Part shown: piece by piece, positions 55,672 to 62,601 of the stretch
How positions within the stretch are numbered: position 1 is the first letter of the stretch
How the letters are laid out: the number at the start of each line of letters is the position of its first letter
Assembly (NCBI GenBank): GCA_017795005.1
Contig: CP051242.1
Coordinates: 1,760,976 to 1,824,975 of the forward strand
DNA: 64,000 nt
Direction of reading: 5' to 3'
Source: Balneolaceae bacterium
GTDB lineage: Bacteria > Bacteroidota > Rhodothermia > Balneolales > Balneolaceae
Made by a program: the position numbers and the translations under genes
Notes under the pieces: model-generated
Database searches by the model: none
What the model saw: only the letters and a program-made list of their open reading frames with translations
Told to the model about the DNA's origin: nothing

Positions 55672-56577
55672 CTACAAAGACTCCAGCATTTTTATATACG
55701 AGTCATACCTGCTTGCATCAACCTTTCCCTGCTCAAATGCTTCCATAACTCCGCATTGCGGTTCATGGAGGTGTGTGCAAGTATTAAATTTACAGTGCTG
55801 TCGGGGTTCCAGCATTTCAGGGAAGTACAACGAAAGCTCCCATGGTTCTATGTTGAACAATCCAAACTCACGAATTCCCGGAGTATCAGCTAAGTATCCC
55901 CCGTTTGATAGCTTTATTAATTTTGCAAAAGTTGTTGTATGCTTTCCTTTATTAGAATATGAAGAAACTTCAGCTGTTTTTTCAGAATAACTGGAATCAA
56001 TGGAGTTAAGTAAGGATGTTTTACCCACTCCTGATGGACCGATAAATACAGACGTTTTTCCGGCCAGTTCCTGCTTTAAAGACTCGAGACAATCGGGATC
56101 GTGAGCAATAGTTGTAAAAACTTTATATCCCAATCCTTCATATAGGTCCTGAAGATCTTCAATCAAAGCTTCATCACCTTTTTTTGCCAGATCCAGTTTA
56201 TTGATAATAATTCCGGCAGGCACTTCATAAGCTTCACAGGTCACTAAAAACCGATCAATAAACCCTTCTTTTAATTTAGGTTGTTTTATAGACTGAACTA
56301 CAAACGCAATATCCAGATTGGAAACCAGAATATGTTCACCCTTACGTCCGTGTGTAGCCTGTCGCGTGATATAATTATCCCGTTCATGAATCTCTTCTAT
56401 GGTTCCGGAACCATCTTCATTGATGGAAATATCCACCCAGTCGCCAACAGCAATGGGATTGGTAACTTCTTTTTCTTCTAATCTGAAACGACCGGGAAGG
56501 CGGCTTTGAATGATATCTTCACCCACAGCCACTTTATACCAGCTACCTGTTGATTGTATAACTCTGCCTTTTTGCAT
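55672..56577 (-). CDS. rsgA: Ribosome small subunit-dependent GTPase A
   Basis: RsgA is a circularly permuted GTPase that checks maturation of the 30S subunit. The protein of about 301 residues has an N-terminal OB fold (GRVIQSTGSWYKVAVGEDI). G4 IINKLDLA comes before G1 GPSGVGKTSLLN and G3 DTPGIREFG, the permuted order. A C-terminal zinc site, CKFNTCTHLHEPQCGV, completes it. I place the start at 56577 (MQKGRV); an upstream ATG at 56610 adds 11 unrelated residues. The 120 bp upstream hold the heptamer repeat. Confidence 0.94.
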   Translation of the reverse strand: MQKGRVIQSTGSWYKVAVGEDIIQSRLPGRFRLEEKEVTNPIAVGDWVDISINEDGSGTIEEIHERDNYITRQATHGRKGEHILVSNLDIAFVVQSIKQPKLKEGFIDRFLVTCEAYEVPAGIIINKLDLAKKGDEALIEDLQDLYEGLGYKVFTTIAHDPDCLESLKQELAGKTSVFIGPSGVGKTSLLNSIDSSYSEKTAEVSSYSNKGKHTTTFAKLIKLSNGGYLADTPGIREFGLFNIEPWELSLYFPEMLEPRQHCKFNTCTHLHEPQCGVMEAFEQGKVDASRYDSYIKMLESL

Positions 56578-56642
56578 CCCCAAAAATACGCAAGAGTTGT
56601 ATATAGACAAGAATTAGTTTTTAAGATTTTCAACACTATCTT

Positions 56643-56684
56643 CCAACCTCCAACCTCCAACCTCCAACCTCCAACCTCCAACCT
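56643..56684. repeat. Perfect heptamer tandem repeat, 6 x CCAACCT
   Basis: Six uninterrupted copies of CCAACCT lie between rsgA (minus) and the NTF2-like gene (plus), ending 13 bases before the ATG at 56698. The unit is not a multiple of three and is perfectly conserved, so copy number is probably unstable. Open frames through it encode VGGWRLE-type peptides that are not real genes. Confidence 0.92.
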
Positions 56685-56697
56685 CCGGGTAACAATT

Positions 56698-57165
56698 ATG
56701 AAAATAATCCTACTGGTTTCTATTCTCTTCTTTTCGATAAATGCTCAAAGTCAAACTTCGGAAATAGATGCTTTTTAAAAAGAAACTTCCCGTACGGTTG
56801 AAGAAGGAGATTTCGAAGGGTATTCAGCAACCTTTCACGAAGAAGCTATTCTGGTAAATGGAATGGGACCAAGCAGTTATCCGATTTCGGTTGCATTATC
56901 AGGATGGAAGCAAGGTTTTGATGATACGAAAGCCGGTAAAATGAATGCCAGTGTTGAATTCAGGTTCTCTGAGAGGATTCATAGCGAAAGTACTGCTCAT
57001 GAAACCGGTATCTTTAATTATTCATGGCAAAATGATGGGGAAGAAATGCAATCCGTTTTGATCCACTTTCAGGCATTACTCACGAAAGTTGAAGACGAGT
57101 GGAAAATGCTGATGGAATATCAGATTTCTATAGCCACAGAAGAAGAGTGGATGGCACTTGATTAA
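56698..57165 (+). pseudogene. Exported NTF2/SnoaL-like gene broken by one in-frame TAA
   Basis: An ATG at 56698 opens a signal peptide (IILLVSILFFSINAQSQ), and the frame continues without shift to the stop at 57163-57165, except for a single TAA at 56776-56778 (codon 27). Downstream the frame reads like a DUF4440/SnoaL-type domain (EEGDFEGYSATFHEEAILVNG, FQALLTKVEDEWKMLMEYQ). A C-to-T change would turn CAA (Gln) into TAA. Intact length would be 155 residues. A restart at the ATG at 56863 would give a 100-residue fragment without signal. A sequencing error is also possible. Confidence 0.75.
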
Positions 57166-57210
57166 GTTTTTGGTTCTTTAGCTAGCCTAAATTCCAGCAT
57201 TTAATATTTA

Positions 57211-57296
57211 GTCATTCCCGCGAAGGCGGGAATCTAGGGCAGGGATAAAGCTCAGAACCTTAAATAACTCCAGATCCCTGCCTTCGCAGGGATGAC
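57211..57296 (+). repeat. Palindromic 86-bp repeat, left copy flanking GIY-YIG gene
   Basis: The element starts GTCATTCC and ends GGGATGAC; its 24-bp ends are inverted repeats of each other at 20 of 24 positions. Each end is itself a hairpin: ATTCCCGC/GCGGGAAT around GAAG (57214-57233), and ATCCCTGC/GCAGGGAT around CTTC. It is 84% identical (72/86) to the copy at 57664, with the same length and orientation. The centre, AAGCTCAGAACCTTAA, is unchanged between copies. It ends 48 bp before the GIY-YIG start codon. Confidence 0.9.
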
Positions 57297-57344
57297 TAAC
57301 AAAGAAAATTGTAAGGTGTATAGTTGAGAGTGATCTAACCATGC

Positions 57345-57653
57345 ATGAAAGAACCTTGTGTTTACATACTTTCAAATGCTCAAAGAACCGTTTTATATAC
57401 TGGCGTTACCAGCGATTTAGTAAACAGGGTATATCAGCATAAAAAAGGAGAAGGATCTAAATTCACATCAAAGTTTCGAGCTAATTTCCTGCTGTACTAT
57501 GAACATCATCAAACCATGTATCAGGCTATCCAAAGAGAGAAACATATTAAAAAATGGAAAAGAGAGTGGAAGTTGAATCTGATCCGATCATTAAATCCAG
57601 AGCTCAAAGATTTATGGAATGAAATTTTACCAAAAGGAAGGTTTCATTTTTAG
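57345..57653 (+). CDS. Single-domain GIY-YIG nuclease family protein
   Basis: This 102-residue protein is a stand-alone GIY-YIG domain. VYILSNAQRTVLYTGVT carries the two Tyr motifs (VYI and YTG), SDLVNRVYQHKKG the conserved Arg region, and EHHQTMYQAIQREKHIKKWKREWK the conserved Glu and basic helix. Members cut or nick DNA in a metal-dependent way, and the biological role of the short UPF0213/YhbQ-like group is poorly known. It lies between two direct copies of an 86-bp palindromic repeat, 48 bp and 10 bp from its ends. An alternative ATG at 57341 is out of frame. Confidence 0.88.
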   Translation: MKEPCVYILSNAQRTVLYTGVTSDLVNRVYQHKKGEGSKFTSKFRANFLLYYEHHQTMYQAIQREKHIKKWKREWKLNLIRSLNPELKDLWNEILPKGRFHF

Positions 57654-57663
57654 TAGATACTCT

Positions 57664-57749
57664 GTCATTCCTGCGGATGCAGGAATCTAGAGCTTGGAAA
57701 AAGCTCAGAACCTTAATTTACTCTGGATCCCTACCTTCGTAGGGATGAC
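57664..57749 (+). repeat. Palindromic 86-bp repeat, right copy flanking GIY-YIG gene
   Basis: This copy has the same length and orientation as the one at 57211. Stems are ATTCCTGC/GCAGGAAT around GGAT, and ATCCCTAC/GTAGGGAT around CTTC. Relative to the left copy, changed bases in each stem occur as pairs that keep the pairing (C-G to T-A and G-C to A-T). It begins 10 bp after the GIY-YIG stop and ends 4 bp before the stop codon of the minus-strand IMPase-family gene, for which it may also act as a 3' hairpin. Confidence 0.9.
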
Positions 57750-57753
57750 GTGT

Positions 57754-58578
57754 TTAATCTCCAAAACTCGAATAGAAAACACCCTCATGGTGCATAAAGG
57801 TGCTGCCTTTTCTATTTAAATCAAGTTTACCACCTTCAAAATTTGTTGCCCGTAATCCCAGTTCCTGAAAAATACAGGCTGTAGAAGCGAAATCCCAGAT
57901 GCTTCCTCCACCGACTTCTTTTTTGGGAAATTTGATCATACAAGCAGGTCCGTTTTCTAAAACCCGTATTCCATTCATCACAGATGCACCGCCAGATAGT
58001 TCTTTAAATCCATTCAGATTTAAATCTTCTACTATCTTATGAATCAAATCCATCATTTCCGGCAGGCGGGGAGTGTCCTTTAGTTTTTTGTCAGTGACGT
58101 AAGTCAGGAAGTCATTATTTGGTTCAGGATTCCATCGTTCTCCATTTTTAAAAACACTGGAACCTTTCGCTGCAGTATATAGTGTCTTCGTCATAGGATC
58201 AAAAATAACCCCGATACATGGAGTGCCATCTCTGGCAACCAATGCAATCGAAACCGAAAATCCAGGTTCATTATTAATGAAATTCAGTGTTCCATCAATA
58301 GGGTCAATGCACCAGAAATAATCCTTTTCAAACCGACTTCCATCTTCTTCCGTCTCTTCAGTAAGTACCCCGAGATCGAACTCCTCACAGGTTGGAAGTA
58401 AATAGGATAGGATCAAATCTTCCGCTTCTTTATCAACTTTAGTAACCACCTGGGAAGCGATGTTTTTAATGCCTTCTTTGTGTTCTACTTCAAGCTCTTC
58501 ATTCAGATATGACAGAATGAGATTTCCGGCTGCTTTGGCTGCTTCTATCGCTATGTTGGAGAGATGCTCTAAGTTCAT
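57754..58578 (-). CDS. Inositol monophosphatase family protein, CysQ/IMPase-like
   Basis: This 274-residue enzyme has the IMPase metal motifs LTEETEEDG, CIDPIDGTLNFINNEPGFSVSIALV and IWDFASTACIFQELG. Sequence between motifs differs much from the SuhB-like protein at 38450, so a separate substrate, such as a sugar or nucleotide phosphate, is likely. The start at 58578 is the first ATG giving a full family N-terminus. It lies 30 bp downstream of the DUF3667 gene on the same strand. Confidence 0.82.
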   Translation of the reverse strand: MNLEHLSNIAIEAAKAAGNLILSYLNEELEVEHKEGIKNIASQVVTKVDKEAEDLILSYLLPTCEEFDLGVLTEETEEDGSRFEKDYFWCIDPIDGTLNFINNEPGFSVSIALVARDGTPCIGVIFDPMTKTLYTAAKGSSVFKNGERWNPEPNNDFLTYVTDKKLKDTPRLPEMMDLIHKIVEDLNLNGFKELSGGASVMNGIRVLENGPACMIKFPKKEVGGGSIWDFASTACIFQELGLRATNFEGGKLDLNRKGSTFMHHEGVFYSSFGD

Positions 58579-58608
58579 TATAGGATATTTGTACTGCTTT
58601 TTTAAAAC

Positions 58609-59451
58609 TTAAGTAACCCAAAGTGTCACAAAAAGGATGATTAACCGGTAGATTAAATTTGCTAGAATGATCGAAATCATAACTCCAGTTCCTAAAACTA
58701 TTGACCAATGCCACTTTACATCCATGAATTTTTTAATGCTTAAAATGGAATATAAAACGGGCAAAACCATTGTGAAGAATAAACCTAAGATGTCTATTAC
58801 TATGGAATCATCGGTAATCGGGAGAGCATCTCCGATCAGCTTTATCCATCCAATTTGAGTCCAACTAAATATGAAAATAGAGAAGATATGAAATACGAAA
58901 ATGAGGTTATCGAAGTAGAATTTGCGTTTACTAAAAGTCATCATATACACAAAAAGTGCAATTATAGGTATATTCAAAATCATAATAGATTTAGAAATAT
59001 TGTCGCTGGCAGTTTGATATAGTTGACTATAACTACCAAAATCCAGACCTGTGCTCTCAATTTTATTTTCAACCCAGGGTAGTGTCCATTCGCTATATAA
59101 TTGACTGTACATTTGATCATAGAGAGCGAGTGAATAATCTGAGAGCGGATTAACAAAAAAGTAAATAAGATTAAAAAATAAGAAAAGAGTAATGGGTGAA
59201 AGGAATTTATTTCGTTTACCCTCTAAGTATTCAACGGTCATACATCCTGGAAATCTGATCAAGTACCAGACACTTACAAAAAAGCGATTATCCAAAAAGA
59301 ATACGTTGCTCAATAGCTCAGTGAATAAGTGTTTCACTGTACGATTTGAACTATCAATCACTTTTTGGCCACAATTGTGACAGTATTGACCTGTGAGTTG
59401 AGAGCTACAGTTTTTGCAGATTATACTTTCTAATTCTTTTTCTGAATTCAC
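58609..59451 (-). CDS. DUF3667 membrane protein with zinc ribbon
   Basis: This 280-residue protein starts with a zinc ribbon (CKNC at about 13-16 and CHNC at 24-27). The DUF3667 segment TVKHLFTELLSNVFFLDNRFF follows, with GKRNKFLSPITLFLFFNLIYFFV. Four to five membrane helices follow. The family is typical of Bacteroidota and its function is unknown. It precedes the IMPase-family gene on the same strand. Confidence 0.83.
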   Translation of the reverse strand: MNSEKELESIICKNCSSQLTGQYCHNCGQKVIDSSNRTVKHLFTELLSNVFFLDNRFFVSVWYLIRFPGCMTVEYLEGKRNKFLSPITLFLFFNLIYFFVNPLSDYSLALYDQMYSQLYSEWTLPWVENKIESTGLDFGSYSQLYQTASDNISKSIMILNIPIIALFVYMMTFSKRKFYFDNLIFVFHIFSIFIFSWTQIGWIKLIGDALPITDDSIVIDILGLFFTMVLPVLYSILSIKKFMDVKWHWSIVLGTGVMISIILANLIYRLIILFVTLWVT

Positions 59452-59563
59452 TCGCGTTGGAATGTCGTTTATTACTTAGTAAACAGCTCCGAATGTACAG
59501 GGAGAAATACGATTTTCATAACAATTAACGTGTTTGAGTAACTGAGAAGTGATTAGAGTGCAT

Positions 59564-60511
59564 CTAAAGATTAGCGAGTACTTCTTCAGTTACCCGTTCA
59601 CTATAGCTGTTGATTTTCCAGTGTCCCGGGCTCCAACCCTTCAAGAATCGATGGAAATCAGCCCATGCCACCCGGTACAACGACCTCCATTCCTGCTCGA
59701 GTTCTTTGTTCTCGTTTTCCAGCTCATCCTGAAAAAACCGGAAATAAGTATCCAGAATTTGATCTTCCAGTCGTTCGCTTTCCGTTTCATTTAATACACT
59801 TCCAATGAAATAGGCTACATCTTTCATCCCACAGCCACCGCCCACATATTGGAAATCGACTGCAGCAACTTCTCCATTTTCCCCAAAACAAAAATTGGCC
59901 AGTTTGGCGTCTCCATGTACAAAGGTTTGATAGGTACAGGAGTTCAGTTTTTGATCGATCAGTGGAGCCGCTTCTTTTAATCGCTGATCGGTTAGTTCTT
60001 CTAATTCCTGTGGACGCGTTTCCAGGTGCCAGTAGGTTCCGATGTCCCAAAGTCCTTCAGATTCTTTTCCTAAAAAGCTTGCATGGAATTTCGCCAGCCA
60101 CTGTAAACACGAGCTTATTTCATTCCAGGATAATGATCGTTTGCGAAGGGGGAATCCGGAGGCGTCCAGATCTTCCATTACCATAAACACTTCATCTTCC
60201 TGATGAGTTTCCGCATAACAGTGGGGGAGACGAGCTGAACTTAAAGCACTATACTGTTCATACCAATTCGTTTCTACATGGTAGGATTTCACTTTCCGCT
60301 GGTGACCAATATCCGTATTCCATCCTCTGGGATGATTATTCTGAGCTTTCAATTGAACATGTTTTACAATCACGCTGTCTACATCTGCTCCAACTAATTC
60401 TACTCTTTTGATGGTACCATATCCACTCCATAACTCCTGAATAGTTTCTTTTTCTATACACTTAGAAGCCCTGGTACTATTACAAATAATTGAGCGGAAA
60501 AATGAGTTCAT
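59564..60511 (-). CDS. APH/CHK-like small-molecule kinase
   Basis: This 315-residue protein has the aminoglycoside-phosphotransferase/ecdysteroid-kinase-like fold. [13 protein letters not shown] is the Brenner-type HxD(x)4N catalytic loop, and [24 protein letters not shown] is the DFQ metal motif. [17 protein letters not shown] marks the hinge. It resembles the CHK/DUF1679 kinases that phosphorylate alcohols, but the substrate is unknown. It appears to be a single gene. The start at 60511 is the first in-frame ATG. Confidence 0.72.
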   Translation of the reverse strand: MNSFFRSIICNSTRASKCIEKETIQELWSGYGTIKRVELVGADVDSVIVKHVQLKAQNNHPRGWNTDIGHQRKVKSYHVETNWYEQYSALSSARLPHCYAETHQEDEVFMVMEDLDASGFPLRKRSLSWNEISSCLQWLAKFHASFLGKESEGLWDIGTYWHLETRPQELEELTDQRLKEAAPLIDQKLNSCTYQTFVHGDAKLANFCFGENGEVAAVDFQYVGGGCGMKDVAYFIGSVLNETESERLEDQILDTYFRFFQDELENENKELEQEWRSLYRVAWADFHRFLKGWSPGHWKINSYSERVTEEVLANL

Positions 60512-60596
60512 AACTACTAAAGTTGGGCTAAGTCAACATTTATATATCCAGTATAAAATTGAACAAACCAGAAGCTCAAAGTCGAATTGGTTATTA

Positions 60597-62294
60597 TCAT
60601 ACTAATAATTCAGTGTCTTTTTCAGTTTCGATAAAATAAGCCAGTGGGTTAAAAATAAAGTCCTTGGAAATATTGAAAAGGACTCTTGGAATGATCCTGA
60701 AATTAGCCCCCCTCGACTTTAATGCGAGATACAGAGTAATTGAAAAACTGACTAAAAAATTTACAAAGCCAATGAGTAAGGCTCCACAAAGAGCGAATAC
60801 AATGATTTGAACCTCAAAGCTAACACTGAAAATTGAGTAACCAACATACGATGAACTAAAAGCAATATGTCTGATATCAACATCCAGTGGCAGAAAGTTG
60901 CTTAACAAAAAAGCGGAGCCAAGAAAAAAGCCTAGGCTTATATTACCAAGTAATGCACCGGCTTTTTTTTCAAAAAAATGGGCAAACCCCGAACTGTAAA
61001 AAAATAACCCATTATTCCGGATTCGATGTGCAATGTTGGAATCCACCACTTTGTTATCTACATAGCCTGAAATGAGTCCGGACAAGGCGAGAAAAAAACC
61101 GGCGGTCGCTGCATAAAAAAGAAGTGGGAAAGAGGGGAGTACTGTTTCAATTAGATACTCAGCTTCCACTAGCTGAGTTAAGGAGGTGACATCAAAAAAA
61201 CGCAATCCTAGCATTAATACACTGGCTAGAGTTAATGCCATCAGGAAATTTCCGATAATTGAAATAAACTGACTCCGAAAAACCCTTCTCACCAGTACAG
61301 TAATATGGCGGAGTGAATCAATGCGCAGGTCTTCATTATTATCGATGTGTTTAGCTATGGTTGAAGCAGTCATAGCAGGTTGCTTCGTTGCAATAATTCC
61401 GCCCACTTGTTTTACTATAACAAAACAAAGAGCATAGTTTATGCTGAACAGGTATGCATAATTCAGCTGGCTGAACTGAAAGGATTCAATAAATAACTTG
61501 ATGAATGCGAAAACAGCGATAATAGCTCCTCCCAGTAAGGATCTGTTGAAAAAACTCCAATACTCCTTTTTTGTCCCTGCAATATAGGCTTCACCTTTGT
61601 TAGAAGTGTGTTCGACTATTTCGAGAGCTACTAAATCGGAGTTTCTTCGAAGATAATTAGCAATGCTATCTTTGTTTTTTGCGTATTCAATATAATCCTG
61701 AAATAGCTTTATCCAGGACTCCTCAGAGGTAATATTCAGTTTTAGACTCAACAACTCTTTTATACGTTCAGAATATTCCAGTATCCTTCTTGAACTAAGA
61801 GTAAGATGAAAGTTTGTACCAATTTTACGCTTGTTTTTTCGTAACTCAACAATCAATTCTTCAATAGTGTAAAGGGACTGAATTAAATTTTCTGAGTGTG
61901 TTGAATTGAAGTCGGTCAGATCATTGACTTTTTCCAGCAATGATTCGAAGGGTTTGACGTCTAACTCCAGTGCGGCATACTTGGCTTTTATATCACTATC
62001 CAGACCAAATGCCACAATTTTTGTACACAGTGCTTTTATGCTTTTATTCAGTTGGTACGAGACGGAACTTTCTTCAATAGTGCTTAAGTCCAATACAGAT
62101 AAAGCATCCTTTAAAGAGCTAGCTTTATACAAAAGCACATATTCAATAGTGTCTGAATTCGGGACTTTGGGGATTACTTTTCTGACTATTCGTTTGATTA
62201 GACCGGAACTAAATCCATATTCCTCCATTTCTGTGAATTTGGTAAAGAAAGAATAAAAATTCAGAGGAGTACTATTCATTGATTTAGTGTTCAA
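60597..62294 (-). CDS. Gcr/SpecificRecomb-like multi-pass membrane protein
   Basis: This 565-residue protein has a soluble helical N-terminal half (about 1-240). At least six membrane helices follow, among them LLGGAIIAVFAFIKLFI, FISIIGNFLMALTLASVLML and LLFYAATAGFFLALSGLISG. The segment NYALCFVIVKQVGGIIATKQPAMTA and the later GYVDNKVVDSNIAHRIRNN match what I remember of the SpecificRecomb family (Gcr, COG4389). That family is named site-specific recombinase, but it looks like an integral membrane protein with no recombinase motif. The function is unknown. The assignment rests on short motif recall. Confidence 0.55.
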   Translation of the reverse strand: MNTKSMNSTPLNFYSFFTKFTEMEEYGFSSGLIKRIVRKVIPKVPNSDTIEYVLLYKASSLKDALSVLDLSTIEESSVSYQLNKSIKALCTKIVAFGLDSDIKAKYAALELDVKPFESLLEKVNDLTDFNSTHSENLIQSLYTIEELIVELRKNKRKIGTNFHLTLSSRRILEYSERIKELLSLKLNITSEESWIKLFQDYIEYAKNKDSIANYLRRNSDLVALEIVEHTSNKGEAYIAGTKKEYWSFFNRSLLGGAIIAVFAFIKLFIESFQFSQLNYAYLFSINYALCFVIVKQVGGIIATKQPAMTASTIAKHIDNNEDLRIDSLRHITVLVRRVFRSQFISIIGNFLMALTLASVLMLGLRFFDVTSLTQLVEAEYLIETVLPSFPLLFYAATAGFFLALSGLISGYVDNKVVDSNIAHRIRNNGLFFYSSGFAHFFEKKAGALLGNISLGFFLGSAFLLSNFLPLDVDIRHIAFSSSYVGYSIFSVSFEVQIIVFALCGALLIGFVNFLVSFSITLYLALKSRGANFRIIPRVLFNISKDFIFNPLAYFIETEKDTELLV

Positions 62295-62546
62295 AAAAGA
62301 AGCCTGTTAATTTAGAACTTTCCGGTTTATTGAAATGGTTCTGATATCTTCTTTTCTAAGATACTGAAGATGATTGTAAATCAACTCAACTACTCAAATG
62401 AAATAATACGTTCCATTTAGTAAAAGAGGAATCATATAGTTTTGATATAAATGTAGGGGGATACTCGGGTATAAATTGAAGTGAATTCTTTTTCATCAAA
62501 AAAAAGATTTCATATCAGAATCTATTCATAGACTACTAGATTCTAT
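62295..62546. other. Gene-free AT-rich spacer
   Basis: The interval between the membrane-protein gene and the lon terminator holds no open frame of note and no strong hairpin. It probably carries the promoter of the minus-strand membrane-protein gene. Nothing else is seen. Confidence 0.6.
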
Positions 62547-62577
62547 AAAAAAGCCCAGACAAGATTGCCGGGGCTTC
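62547..62577 (-). terminator. Intrinsic terminator of lon
   Basis: On the minus strand AAGCCC (complement of 62571-62576) pairs with GGGCTT (complement of 62551-62556), and the stem is followed by a run of T (complement of the A-run ending at 62552). It lies 25 bp after the lon stop codon. Confidence 0.8.
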
Positions 62578-62601
62578 ATTCAAATCTGAAACAGGTTGAA
62601 A

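Noticed and set aside
56578-56610. N-terminal extension of RsgA
   Set aside because: The first 11 residues are unrelated to the OB-fold start of the family, which begins at MQKGRV.
56478-56681. Open frame on the minus strand encoding VGGWRLE-type repeats
   Set aside because: It is a translation of the CCAACCT tandem array plus part of the rsgA start region, a known artefact of heptamer repeats, not a gene.
56643-56684. CRISPR array
   Set aside because: The repeats are 7 bp with no spacers and there are no cas genes in the window.
56776-56778. Recoded stop codon (selenocysteine or readthrough)
   Set aside because: The codon is TAA, which is not used for selenocysteine, and no structured element follows. 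A point mutation or sequencing error is simpler.
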